A stretch of 64,000 nt of DNA from Anastatus disparis. Lineage: Eukaryota; Arthropoda; Insecta; Hymenoptera; Eupelmidae. The notes beneath the pieces were generated by a model. The model did no database searches, was not told the DNA's origin, and was given only the letters and a program-made list of their open reading frames with translations. Location: contig JAFFSR010000218.1 in the NCBI GenBank assembly GCA_017163975.1, positions 1,984,001 to 2,048,000 of the forward strand, read 5' to 3'. This document shows, one piece after another, positions 31,957-44,138 of this stretch (position 1 is the stretch's first letter; each line of letters opens with the position of its first letter). A program made the translations under genes and the position numbers.

Positions 31957-34617
31957 ATGTCGATTGTACCGACAATGAAACGACTGAAAGAGAATTTAAA
32001 AATTCATCCGTCGGAAGTTAACATTGGTGGTTCCTTATTAACATATGATTTTGAAGACCTTGATGAATTCTACACCGAGAAAGCTAAACAAGAACTACGA
32101 GAAACACCCGAAGTAGCTGAAGAAGCTCTTAAAATTCTTCTGGATTTACTAGCAGGTTAAATAATGTTAATTATTTTATCTTACACTATCAAATCTGAAA
32201 TTTATTAAGACTATAGTTACAGCTAATGATTTGATTTATTTTATGATATGAAATCAATTGAAAATAATTTACAGATGAAGAAGATTTATTCGTACCAATG
32301 GAAAAAGAGTTTCTACAAAAGTTTCTTCGAAGATGCAAATGGTATCCAGATAGTGCCTTACAGTTGGTATGTTGTTAAACCGATTTTTAAAATATAATTA
32401 AATATTGAATTATAGTTTGTAATGTTTGTCTTTCTGGTCGGTGAGTTTTAATTATTCATAATAAGGTAAGGTTAGGCTACTTGGTAAAGGTTATGTTCTT
32501 TGAACCAAGAGATCGAAGCGCTGCTCTAGTGGTTAATCTATAAATCATAAACAGTCACATTAAGAACATCCATCATCCCCATCAGGATAGATTCAAGAGT
32601 TGTATATATATACGACTGCGAGTATTATTAAATTGACAACTTGTCAACATTTTTGGCTTTTATATGCTATGGACTGTGCTAGTTTGTCTGGAGGGGTGAA
32701 AGTCATCTAAGGAGTAGATGGTGGTACTAAGTTTCATATATGGTACTTGTACGATCGTGAACTAGTTGTTGCAAATTAAAAATTAGTTGAAAAACAATTT
32801 AATATGTATATTAAACTGTTTTTCAAATAATTCATAAACAGTATATAAATATAGATAACTTTATTAAATAATCTTATTAATTTAATTAAATTTAATTTTA
32901 TGAAAAGTTTTGAAATTAATTTCAAAATACAAATAAAATTGAATTTTTCAAAATTTCATAAAATTTATTTAATCTTTTTAAAGTTTTAAGAAGTAAAAAA
33001 TTCAAAATTTTGTGTAATTTCAAATTTTAATATATTTTTTTGTGCACTTAATCATCATATTTTTTTCAAATCAGATAAAGGAGCATTACAATTTCAAGAG
33101 AAAACATTCAGAATACTTCAACGATTATTTGCCGAGTAAGTTACGAAACTTTTTCGTCTCGGGTACATATACAGCATTACCACAACGGACTGCTAAAGGA
33201 GAACGTGTTATTGTATTGCAATCTAAACACTGGAAGCCTAATGAATTATCACTCGATAAAATTTATCCCGGAATTTTTATGTTGGCTGCAATTTTTACTT
33301 CTGAAGTCAGAACACAGGTATGTGTCCTCTACCCTCATAGAAATTGAACCAGCAATCAGCTAGAAACTGGTTAAAATGTCGAAATCAGCTGGTTTCTGGC
33401 TGATTTCTAGTTTAATTTCAAGCAGGGCTTATTTAAATTTTAAAAGGAATGACATTGTTTATTGAAATATTGATAAAGGAGTTTAATTTTTTTTTTTTCT
33501 TTATATTAATTTGACAATGTTGTATAATTCCCTAAATCTTATCAAGACGTTAATAATAATTTATTATTTTACGTTATTATTGATATTGCAGGTTGCCGGC
33601 GCCCATGTTATTATAGATGTAGGAAGTGTAGGATTTCGTCACGTCATTCAGTTCACACCATGGTTAGCTAAGACAATAGTTGATTTTCTTATGACGTGCG
33701 ATCCAATTCGTTTGAAAGGAATTCATATAGTTAATAATCCATATTTCTTCTATATGATTTTTGCTATCTTCAAACCATTTTTAAACGTAAGTTTTTATTA
33801 TTTAGGCTTTCATTGATATATAGAAAGATTCTGGTATTAAATAATCTTCATTATTGGGATTCATCAATGTTAATGAGTGATCATTAATTAGTTTTTATAT
33901 TACATTTCTAATATTGATTAAAAAATCTCATTTATTTTTTGACCGATTGAGTATCAAGATGAATCTGTACGGATAAAAGAACGCGAGAATAGCAATCATC
34001 TATGTCAATTTTGGGTGGATGAATAGTATGTGATTTACCAGTGTTTTTTATGGATACATTAATTATTGATATTAATCTACCCAAAACTCATATAGATACT
34101 GCCATTGGCATAGATTGTTTTTGTTAGCATCTTATTTGACAGTTTAAATTTCACATGAATAACTACCATTCACAAAGTGGATGATACTTGCTCATATGAT
34201 TGTGATATTTATAAATTTCAAAATCTGGCGTAAAATAGGATAACTTCTTTAATTTTGAGGAAAATTCTACAATTCTTAACTACATTTTCAAAAAAATATT
34301 AAAAATTTGTATATTTCATAACACAGGAAAAATTTAAGCAAAGAATATTGATACACGGTGAGGATAAGGAATCCTTATTAAAACACATTGATGCAAAGGC
34401 TCTACCCAAACAATACGGCGGGGAAGTAGATTTTCCAGACAAACCTGTTGGTGAACCGTTCTATAAGTATTTATGCACTTTTGATGATTTCATTAAAGGT
34501 ACGTACTGTTATACGTGCATTATTTAAATATCTTTATTTTGTGTATTAATTTTAACTACTATTTGTTTCTAATTTTTTGTAGAAATGTATCGTTATGGTT
34601 ACGTCACGGAAATTTAA
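31957..34617 (+). CDS. CRAL-TRIO lipid-transfer protein, copy C
   Basis: Exons 31957-32155, 32275-32366, 33075-33317, 33592-33786, 34327-34498, 34583-34617; 311 residues; coding intron phases identical to the other copies. Motifs: ELRETPEVAEEAL, FLRRCKWYPDSALQL, ALPQRTAKGERVIVLQ (PQR rather than PRR), PIRLKGIHIVNNPYF, LPKQYGGEVDFP, C-terminus EMYRYGYVTEI. The coding frame is intact. Its regulatory front is odd: the acceptor of the 5' UTR intron reads TTTGCCGGACG where copy D has TTTCGCAGGACG, so the AG is lost. No promoter exon is recognisable upstream. It may use another promoter or be poorly expressed. Confidence 0.9.
33330..33430. repeat. Short fold-back remnant in intron 3 of copy C
   Basis: CATAGAAATTGAACCAGC...AATCAGCTAG is partly mirrored by CTGATTTCTAGTTTAATTTC; the middle has AAATCAGCTGGTTTCTGGC. 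It resembles a decayed or very small MITE. Confidence 0.4.
33985..34135. repeat. Imperfect fold-back in intron 4 of copy C
   Basis: AATCATCTATGTCAATTTTGGGT is loosely mirrored by ACCCAAAACTC...TGGCATAGATTGTT. Likely an old MITE. The intron (33787-34326) is otherwise AT-rich. Confidence 0.35.
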
Positions 34618-36060
34618 TGGTACTGGTATTAAATAGTAATAAAATGGCTCGCAGTGAATGAAGCTTTTGTCACGAAGATAATTTTATTGAAAAAAATAAG
34701 CTTCACTAAGATTTAAGTTGTAGTTTGTTATTAAAGTTCTTACATTAGTTACTTTTCATTTGATAGACTTGACAATACTGTTATAACTAATTTTTATTAC
34801 TGCATTAACCAATATTTATAATGATAAAAAATCATAAAAGTTAAAGAATTCTTAAATTTATTAATTACTATTATTATATTCTATAAATTAAGAAAAAATT
34901 ATAAAAATATCGTGTATTGATTGTTGATAAAAGTAGAATATTTTACTTTTGAGTTTCAAATTTCCATCTAGTTTTAGGATATTCTTGTTTTTATAAAATG
35001 ATGAAAATGTTGTACTTATTATGCGGAGAATTCAAACAAAAAAAAAAATAATGTAGTACCGTCATTAGCTAAAACGTCCTATCTAGCAAAAAGTTAAAAC
35101 CGAGAAAATTAAAGTTTTATGAATGTTATGTTGCAATTATTATGTGACAGTTATAAATTACTCTACAGTTTTTTATGCGTTTGAAAAATATTTCGAATAA
35201 TTTTAGTTATGGTAATAGATGCACAATGTATAAATCTATCCATACATACTAATAACTCAAAAATTTCAAATAATGTAGATAGGACATTTAAGCTACTGAC
35301 GGCAGTGTATTTAGTCAAAGTTAAAAGAATATCCAAGACTTAAAGTATTTTTTGTTAAAATAATATATTTTTACCAAGAAATAAATCGAATTTACTTACG
35401 TATTGTATATGCTGCTTTATTACTGATTTCATAATGGATATTAACTTGAGAAAAGTAAAATTTTATTTGTCTTTAGAAATTTTTATTTTTTTAATTCAAT
35501 TATTTTCTGTTATAAAAAAAACACACTGTAAAAGAAAAAACTAAATTGATATTCAAAGATAAATAAAAACTGTCTCTTTAATGTCTCTTTTAAATGTTCG
35601 ATCACCTATACTTTTCTTGTGATTACTGGAAAGCATATAATTTTACATACAGTTTTTTTAAATTTAACGGCAGTTTTTGGAAGGTGTGCAATTTACATAT
35701 AATCGTGTGAAAAACATCTTTAAATATATTTTACTCGATAACTTATTCGATGACTCGAGTACAGAAAGGTCAGAATAAATTTTATATAATCTAAATAAAA
35801 ATTTATATTCATTTAGGAATTTTTTCCAGATTTTGGAAATTTTAATAAACTAGTTTAAATGGCATTTTATAAGCATAAAAAGTAAGTATTGCCTTGCAAA
35901 TTTTTACTAAAGTTTTGCAATATTTATTCACCTTATCAATATTAGCTACAGTATCCATACAGAATTTTTTACCGTATAGTGAGCACTATGATCGTTATAA
36001 CAAAAAATATAATTTTGATGCATCATTAAGAAATTATACCAACAAAAAATTTTTTTTGCA
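34618..36060. other. Spacer between copies C and D
   Basis: Starts with a degenerate 3' UTR block (GTGAATGAAGCTTTTGTCAC at about 34653). The rest is AT-rich with no supported gene or element. Confidence 0.4.
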
Positions 36061-36190
36061 ATAATGGTTATATAATAGTCGCTTTTGGTTTAATTTTTTT
36101 TCTGTATTTTGATCAGTCTGTCACGCGACTCGTGCTTGTTAACGTGCTTTCGAAATTATTACCAGATTTTTTTTTACTTTGTTAATTGAG
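36061..36190 (+). promoter_or_regulatory. Promoter and 5' UTR exon of copy D
   Basis: TTTTGATCAGTCTGTCACGCGACTC places an initiator A at 36115. CTTGTTAACGTGCTTTCGAAATT follows and the exon ends TTAATTGAG at 36190 before donor GTACGT. The acceptor TTTCGCAG ends at 36728, 27 bp before the start codon at 36756. The layout equals that of copy B. Confidence 0.7.
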
Positions 36191-36755
36191 GTACGTGAAC
36201 AGTTTAGTTGTCGAAGAAATTATTTATTTATATTAAAAAATTAAAATTTTCAGAATTTAACTAACTGTATACGATTACAAGTAAAACCGTAAAAATATTA
36301 TATTATAAAATTATTAAAGTTTTTTTATTTGAATATGTTTATTAAAATTATCAGCATTACTGTGACTTTAACTTTTTCTGTTTAATGGATGGATCTGATG
36401 GATTTTTCATGGAAAATTGTTAATCATTGAAATTCTTAGTTTATTTTTTTATAATATATTTAGCGGAAGTAAAATCCTGTCAATTATGACATTATGAAAT
36501 GAAAATGTTACTATATAAATGTTACGTTTATTCATCGTATATAAGACAATGAAAATTCAGAAAAAAATGTTTAGCGTGATAATTTTGGATGCATATGTAT
36601 GAAAATCATATTTTATAAATTGGTCGAAGAATGTTAAAAATTCAAAATTTTACAAAATCATTACAATTTTTTGCTTTATTTCAAATAAAAACAAATATTT
36701 TTTTCATTTTGTCTTTTTCATTTCGCAGGACGAAATAAAATTATTAAAATTAAAA

Positions 36756-39700
36756 ATGTCTATTATACCGACAATGGAACGACTGAAGGAGGATTTTAAA
36801 ATTCATCCATCAGAACTTATTATTGGTGGTTCCGCGGTAACGTTTGATTTTGAAGATCTTGATGAATTTTACACTGAAAAGGCTGAAAGAGAACTACGAG
36901 AGACACCAGAAGTAACCGAAGAAGCTCTGAAGATTCTTCTTGATCTACTTGCAGGTTAAGTAACGCTAATTTTTTTACTACTTATTTTAGTTTTTATATC
37001 AGCTTTTCAAAGTAAAAATTAGTAAATTGCTTACATTTTGGGTTAACAATTAAATTTTGAAATCCTTTTTTTAAAAATCGATACATACGCTTAAACGTTC
37101 TTATACTCAATCCAGCTCGTAAGATTTTGACCCTTAGGGGATCGGCATGACACCATATGACGTTATGGTCCGAATGGCCAACATCCAAATATGGTTTGGT
37201 TCTTAACTGTGGTCCAAAAATCACTTTTGAATATCCCAAATATTTTAAGAGCTTACTACATTTATTACTAAGTGACCTGTGGATCCCAACTTAAAGCCAA
37301 ACCAAGGTAGGATATTGGGGATTCTGATTATGAGGCCATATAATACCAACAATAATATGTCGAACCTCTAAGGATTAATGATTTATATTTTAGTATAAAT
37401 TTTCATCGCCATATAAAACTAGTTTTTAATAATATTTTACAGAAGAAGAAGATTTGTTCGTACCAATGGAAAAAGAGTTTTTACAAATGTTTCTTCGAAG
37501 ATGCAAATGGTATCCAGATAGTGCTTTTCGGTTGGTATGTTACATGTAATTTTAAAAATTAAATTCGAATATTAGATGGTAGCTAAAAAATTAATTAAAA
37601 GTATTCCAGCAATATAAAATATATAAATCATGTTTGTTTAAAATCAGATAAAGGAATATTACAAGTACAAGAGAAGACATCCAGAATTCTACAATGATTA
37701 CCTGCCAAGTAAAGTTAACAGCTTTCTTAATTCAGGCGTATTCACACCTTTACCAGTGCGAACGGCTGAAGGAGAACGCGTTGTTATTTTTCAGTCTGCA
37801 TACTGGAACACTAATGAACTATCGCTTCAGCAACTTTATTCTGGACTTTTAATGTTCATCGATATTGCAGCATCTGAAGTCAGAACACAAGTAATTGTAA
37901 TATTTAAAGCTATTTTAATTTCTTCAGAAAATTTTTATTTATTTTCATAATATTAATAGAAATGATAAAATAGAATATAATAATTTTGTAAATATTATTA
38001 AATTTTTATATATATTAATATTGCAGGTGGCTGGAGCTCATATTATTATAGATGTAGGAAGCCTATCTTTACGTCACGTAACACAGTTTACACCATGGTT
38101 CGCTAAAGCAGTTGTTGATTTCACTGTTAAATGTGCGCCAGCTCGCTTAAAAGGAGTTCATATAATTAATAATCCATATTTTTTTCTCCTGATTTTTGCT
38201 CTCTTCAGACCATTTTTAAACGTAAGCATTTGTTTGTTTAATTTTTTATACACGGAAAGAGGCATTCACGTGAAATATATACGACAGTTGAAAATATCAT
38301 CAATATTCAGATTGATGTCTACTATAATTCGTGTGACATAACCTACGCCAAGAATGATTAGTCACTTGAAATTCACATGATATACTATCACTGTATAAAT
38401 AACTGTAACATCATGTTGTAAAACACTGATGTCATCGCCGAAATACGTGAGCGCAAAAACATCACCCCGTTTTTAGGTGAAAAAAATTGTTGACACAGTC
38501 ACACACATTAAAAGCATGTGCAACTTGTATGATAATATCAAAGAATATAAACGCTTATAGAAGCGTACGTTAAATGGGCGGAAACAGAGGACAAAATCTG
38601 AAGCTATGTCCCCCAGCCTAGAGATGGCGCCGCTACTAAAATGCCATGTATTTTTATATACTGAATTTTTTTTTTTCATATGTATAAATATACACGTAAT
38701 GTTAGATGTCCCCCAGAAACTGAGTCCCCTAATTTATTTAAGACGTATGCTTCTATAAGCTCCTATATTCTTTGATAATATGTAATGGCTCTGCTCTGTG
38801 TCTATATAAGAATTTACGCGCATGCGTATGCTGCTCTATATTTAAAAAAATTCAAGTATTTCTTTCACCTCGATTTAAGGTGAAAGATTTAGAGATCACC
38901 TTAATAATCGCTGTATTCATTTTACGGTAGCATGATATTACTCATAGCGATTTTAAAGGTAAATCAACCAAAAAGATAATGAACGCTCAAGTTTTAATAG
39001 CATGATTAAGGAGGTTGTTAAGTACTGGTCGGAGTCAAAAGTTTTATTGCTCGATGTATCAAAGAAGCGTCTGTGCGCATGCGCTATAGTTTCAACTTTT
39101 GATTCCGACTGTGCTCACACACGTGGCGCGGTATATATGTACACGCACACACTAGTCGTCGTTACCCCACCACTACTTTCTGACTGTTTCACGTGCTTAG
39201 ATTCATACATTATCTATAGACATTTTCTATTTGTATATACGTCTGAGTTGTAATTTCTCGAAAACGGTACCGCTGGTATTTTTCAATTTGTGATTAATAT
39301 ATTCTTCATAAAATTCTAAATTACGTATTAGTTTTTGGTTACAATCTGACACGAAACAAATTCACAATCATTGAAAACGTCCCTTTTACAGCACGTCAAT
39401 ATAGGGATTACGTGTTAAAAGTCGAAACTTTAGACGTCTATATCTCAAAAACGGTACCGCTAAGGCTTCTAAAATTTTAAGAGCAGGTACATAATGTTAT
39501 TATAAACACATGATAAAAATTTGAAGGAAATCTGACACAACTCGATCCTTTTCCGTGTATGTATATATATATATGATTTCTAAATTGAGAAAAATTATCT
39601 TTCTATAGTATAAGAATAGTGCAATTTCCTAAAGCTTTATGATTTTTTATATTTTTTAATAGGCCAAAATTCGAGATAGAGTATTTATACATGGTGACGA

Positions 39701-39951
39701 TAGAGCATCTATACTGAAGCATATTGATGCAAAAGCTTTGCCGAGACAGTTTGGCGGTGAATTTGATTTGCCAGATGAACCAATTCGTGAACCATTAAAT
39801 ACTTATACATCAGTTTATGAAGATTTCTTTATAGGTTCGTATTGTCACATGTGTAATAATCGAATATATTTAGCCATATTTTTTAATTATGATTATTATT
39901 TATTTAAATCTTTTTTAGAAATCAACCGTTACGGTTACGTCACAGAAATTT
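36756..39951 (+). CDS. CRAL-TRIO lipid-transfer protein, copy D
   Basis: Exons 36756-36954, 37443-37534, 37648-37890, 38027-38221, 39663-39834, 39917-39951; 311 residues. Motifs: ELRETPEVTEEAL, FLRRCKWYPDSAFRL, PLPVRTAEGERVVIFQ (PVR rather than PRR), PARLKGVHIINNPYF, LPRQFGGEFDLP, C-terminus EINRYGYVTEI. Intron 4 is 1.44 kb because of a nested transposon insertion at 38249-39559. It is close to copy C in exon 1, especially in the HPSE...IGGS region, suggesting a recent duplication of the pair. Confidence 0.92.
38249..39559. mobile_element. 1.3-kb non-autonomous element in intron 4 of copy D
   Basis: Left end ACACGGAAAGAGG and right end CCTTTTCCGTGTA are inverted. Inside are a second inverted-repeat element (38537-38776), a fold-back with AACTTTTGATTCCGAC/GTCGGAGTCAAAAGTT (about 39029-39109), and two direct copies of AAAACGGTACCGCT (about 39261 and 39458). 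No transposase frame is seen. Confidence 0.55.
38537..38776. mobile_element. 240-bp MITE nested in the intron 4 insertion
   Basis: ATCAAAGAATATA...GCTTATAGAAGC at the left is mirrored by GCTTCTATAAGC...TATATTCTTTGAT at the right. The inside has GATGTCCCCCAG-like words twice (38608 and 38705). It includes TAGAGATGGCGCCGC. Confidence 0.7.
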
Positions 39952-40578
39952 AATAAAATTTGTATTCATATGGTAATAACATTCTTTATGATTAATGAAG
40001 CTTGAGCTGTTAAAATAAGAAAACTTTATCAAAAGATTAGTTTTAATATAATTAAGTTGTAAGTATGATTTGTTATAAAAATAAAAATACTTATATAATA
40101 AATATTATTTTATTATTGACAGTTTTGTACACTTCATAATTTTTATATTAATAATTACAAATAATAGAATAAAATTATAGGAATTCAGCAGTGTTCATAT
40201 TTATTTATTGATAATTTACTGTTTGAAATAAAAATCTTATGAAAATACCGTGAACTTATTGTTATATTGTATGAGTGTGCTTCACCTTCGGGTTTCGAAT
40301 TTTGTCTTGCTTTAGGATATTTTTTCTACATTGAAATAATGAAAAAGCCGCGTTTATACTCATTTAGTTCTATTCTCAATTTTTGTAAAAATCAATTAAA
40401 GAAAAATATTGTATTTGATAGAGTGTACAATTTTATTGTTGTTTATTCTAGAAGATTTCTACCAAAAGTATATGAAATTTAAAATAAATCTTTATAGAAA
40501 TCGTTTTGTTGGAAAGTCACAAAAAAATAAAAATTAAATTAAAATTAAAATCATCATCTGTTAATAAATCTAAACATT
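39952..40578. other. 3' UTR of copy D and spacer
   Basis: The conserved block ATGATTAATGAAGCTTGAG is at about 39988. The remaining AT-rich sequence shows no gene; the + frame at 40267-40482 has no recognisable domain. Confidence 0.4.
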
Positions 40579-40830
40579 ATAATGTTTACATTTGGAGAGC
40601 GCGGTGATGTAACGGATAAAGCTCATACCTTCAATTTTGTGGGCATGGGTTTGAATCCTGGCCAGGTACCTCTGACTTTTTTTCGAAAGAAAATTAGTGA
40701 ATGTGCCATTTACATCACGACTCTTAAAAAATCCGACCTCATTGGGTATCGGTTGATTGTTGGTCACAAAAGTGGCTGACCATCCATCGATAGTCAAAGT
40801 TTTCGGTATGGTGTGTCCAGACATTTCATA
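40579..40830 (+). mobile_element. Second tRNA-like SINE family
   Basis: GCGCGGTGATGTAACGGATAAAGC resembles a box A and GGGTTTGAATCCTGGCCAGG a box B, about 35 bp apart, followed by a conserved-looking GC-richer body. The two overlapping open frames on opposite strands are explained by this GC-richer body. A single copy is seen here, so the family assignment is tentative. Confidence 0.5.
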
Positions 40831-40839
40831 AGCCTGAAG

Positions 40840-40969
40840 TCATTCTCGTAGGGCAGTAACTTTCTTGGAAATTGCCCCCTCCCCGCTTTAATTCTGTTTT
40901 TTTTCATTATCTTTTGTTTTAAATTCTTCAATTAGGACTTATCCTTGTTATTGTGAAAAATTCATGTTT
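40840..40969. repeat. Dispersed repeat shared with 19345-19475
   Basis: Same ordered words as at 19345 (AGTAACTTTCTTGG..., then TTATTGTGAAAAATT). It may be the 3' part of the SINE-like unit just upstream. Confidence 0.5.
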
Positions 40970-42720
40970 TGCTTTCTCATAGAGAAAGCATTGTATCGAT
41001 AAAAAAAATTTTTTTCTATTTTTTCATTAATTTATACATATTTGAACTCGGTGAGTCGAAAAAAGTGGTTTCCAGAAAATGTCTGTATGTATGTGTGTGT
41101 GTGTGTGTCGATGTATGAATTCAGTTAGTAAACTGTATCTCGAGAACTACTCGATGGATTTGCTTCTAATTTTGCATGGAATTTAGATTTGTGACTAACT
41201 TGCTGGGAAGCTATTGATAATTGGTTCTTCTAGCGTAGTTTTCATTTTAAAGTTTTTAAAAAAAAAAAAAAAAAGTTCGATTTTTCGTTTTTTGGTTTTT
41301 TTTTATTTACTACTCGATGAGTTTGCTTCAAAATTTGCACGGAATTTATTTGCGATTGCCCGGATAAAATAAATTTTTAAAAACTGATTTTCTTAGCTTA
41401 GTTTTAATTTTAGAGCATTTTGAAATTTAAAAAAAAATGTTTCTATTTATTAAGCCAATAAAATCTTAAAAACTACTCGATGGATTTACTTCAAATTTTC
41501 CATACAATTCAATTTTTTGATGAACTGGTGCGGAAGCTATTGAGAATTGGTTTTCTTAGTGTAGTTTTTTTTTTAGAATCATTTTAAGAATTTTAAAAAA
41601 ATTTCGATTTTTCATTTTTTTTGTATTTTACGTAAGCTACTCTAAGAATTTGTTCGAAAATTTGTATGGAACTTAATTTCGACTGCCAAAAGTATAAAAA
41701 ATTTTGTAAACTAATTTTCTTAGCGCACTTTTAATTTTAGAGCATTTTTAAAATTTTTTTAAAAATTTTTATTTTTAATTTTTTTCTATTTTACGAAAAC
41801 CATTTGATAGATTTGCTCCAAAATTTGTATGCAATTTATTCGCTACTGTCTGAAGAAAACAAGCTTTGGGAAACTAATTTTCTCAGCGCAGTTTTAATTT
41901 TAGAGCACTTTAAAAATTTTCAAAAAAATTTTTATTTTTCATTTATTTTCTATTTTGCGTAAACCATACTATAAATTTTCTCCAAAATTTTTATATAATT
42001 AATTCGCTATTGTCTGAAAAAAATAAGCTTTTGAAAACTAATTTTCTTAGCGTGGTTGCAATTTTAGAGAATTTTAAAGATTTAAAAAAAAATTTCGATT
42101 CTTCTTTTCTTATTTTTTTTTATTCTACGTAAAGTACTCGATAGATTTGTTCTAAAAATTGCAGGGAAATTATTTGCGACTGCCAAAAGAAGGGAAATTT
42201 TCAAAAATTGATTTTCATAGCGTAGTTTTAATTTTAGAGCATTTTTAAAATTTTGAAAAAGAAATTTGAAAAGAAAATGTTATTTATTTAACCAGTTAGA
42301 TCTCGAAAATTACTCGATGGATTTGCTTCAAATTTTGTATACCATCTATGTTTTTGTATAACTAGACGGGAAGCTATTGAAAATTGGTATTCATAGAGTA
42401 GTTTTTTTTATAGAGCCATAAACATGAACTGTATTTATATATAAATATGATTGCATTTTATAAAGATTAGAAATTTTGTTGTCATCATTCTTTTTATTAC
42501 TACATTATATCATTTTTTCAATAGAACAAATTTTTTTGTATTACTTGATGATTTAAAATAAATTATAAATGTTGAAAAAGCAAACAGCTAGCATATATGT
42601 TCGAAATTTATAAAGTACAATATGAGTAGATATTAATGTTAGACAATTTTTTAATATGAAAATCACATTTAAATAAATATAAAAAAATTAATGAAACTCA
42701 AAGAACTCTATGAGAAAGCA
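40970..42720. mobile_element. 1.75-kb element with 15-bp inverted ends and eight internal tandem units
   Basis: TGCTTTCTCATAGAG at 40970 is exactly mirrored by CTCTATGAGAAAGCA ending at 42720. A (GT)n run lies at about 41092-41107. Inside are eight degenerate direct repeats of about 165 bp, marked by CTACTCGATGGATTTGCTT-like words near 41150, 41315, 41480, 41644, 41806, 41970, 42136 and 42314. No transposase; a non-autonomous DNA element expanded by internal tandem duplication is likely. Confidence 0.7.
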
Positions 42721-44030
42721 TTCCGCCAAAGCACTTGGCAGCGTTTTTTATAATTGAAGTGAGTAATTTTCTTATTGATGGGTCCATGTGTCGATAGGCC
42801 TAGGTTCATATGTCTATGGTTGGGTTCACGTCCCTAGGTCGATGTGTTCGAGATGGTATCCATAGGTCGATGGGTTGGTGAGTTTATAGATAGATCAATA
42901 TCCTGGTCCAAGTCAATGGATTTGAGTCTAGGTCTACAAATCGATTAGTCCGGGTTCAGACTGAAATTAATTTCTAACCTTATCCCATAATTATGTGAAT
43001 AATGTTTTAATATGTGATAAGATCTAATATATTTTCTTAGAATTTAAATTTAATTGTTTTATTAATTTTATTTATATATTTTAAGGGCTTTGCTCCTGCG
43101 CCTCTGGGTGAACCCCCCCAGTGCTGACCCTCCCCCCTCCCCCCCGATCAGAACTGCCTTTTACAATTTTGCCGACCTTCAAACAAAAAGATTGTATATG
43201 TTACCGCGGACGCGAGTGTATCATTTTTTGCTTCGAATTTTATGCACTCGTTAGAAAAAACAATATACGCAAATAATGTGTAAAATGATCATCGTACTCA
43301 TTGTTTAATATACTATTATTCTTATATTGTAAATTAAACTTTTTATTTAAGTCAAATAAAAATGATGTATCACATGAGGATTAATTAAATATTTAATGTG
43401 GTTTTAAAGGAAGCAATAAACACAAATTCAAAGTCAAAGATTAAATGTATGCGAATATGTTACCGTTGACACTCTTTATTCTGGATATGTCAAGTATATA
43501 TTATATATTTATTTAAAATATATTTAAAAGCTTCTCGAAAGAGTGCAGGTAAGAGTATTTTTATAGACAATAATTGATAGACAATAATAATTTAATCTAT
43601 TGACTATAAAACTAAGTATTCTTGCAGTGAGCTCGTTCGATTGATGTTAAACCTTGAAACATTAAGAATCACGATGATTGATTCATCACAACTTAAAAAT
43701 AAATCAGTACTTCGGTCAAAATTCTTACACTTTTCGTACGGACACATGCACTGCAGCAATTAATTATTGGTCTAATTTTATTTCTTCCCTATCTCGAGTA
43801 TTTTTTTTTTGTTTTTGTTTTCTCATGTTTATTGATCTAATGATAAAGATATTTTACTATATAAAAATGTGTATTTTACTGAACTTTTTTTCAATAATGA
43901 GCTAGAATATGTGGAGGAAATATATAATTTTTTCCCAATATTAACAAAGCAAATGAAAAAAGTAGTATAAACGCGTGATCAAGACTGCTTTCGTAAAATT
44001 ATTTCAAAATACTATATAGCAGGTAACTTT
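42721..44030. other. Spacer with cryptic minisatellite and C-rich patch
   Basis: 42774-42960 is built of variants of GGTCGATGGGTCCATG with no fixed period. A C-rich patch at about 43110-43148 (CCCCCCAG...CCTCCCCCCGATC) stands out from the AT-rich background. No gene supported. Confidence 0.4.
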
Positions 44031-44138
44031 AGTTTTTTATTCGTTTTTTTTAATTCTGATCAATCAGTCTTTTACGTGATTCGAACTGGTTTACGTGCTC
44101 TTGAAAATTGTTGAATAATTTTTTTTTTCTATATTGAG
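43970..44138 (+). promoter_or_regulatory. Promoter and 5' UTR exon of copy E
   Basis: CTGATCAATCAGTCTTTTACGTG places an initiator A near 44066; GTTTACGTGCTCTTGAAAATTG follows. ACGCGTGATCAAGACTGC upstream (about 43972) is shared with copy F. The exon end reads TATTGAGTGCATG where sister copies have TTGAGGTAYGT, so the donor is GA|GTGCAT or is weakened. The acceptor TTTTACGCAG ends at 44982, 28 bp before the start codon. Confidence 0.6.

Noticed and set aside
31764..32021. Alternative + frame overlapping the start of copy C
   Set aside because: It runs in a different frame into exon 1 of copy C; the MSI frame matches all paralogues.
40570..40824. Overlapping frames on both strands
   Set aside because: They coincide with a GC-richer tRNA-like SINE and have no protein-family features.
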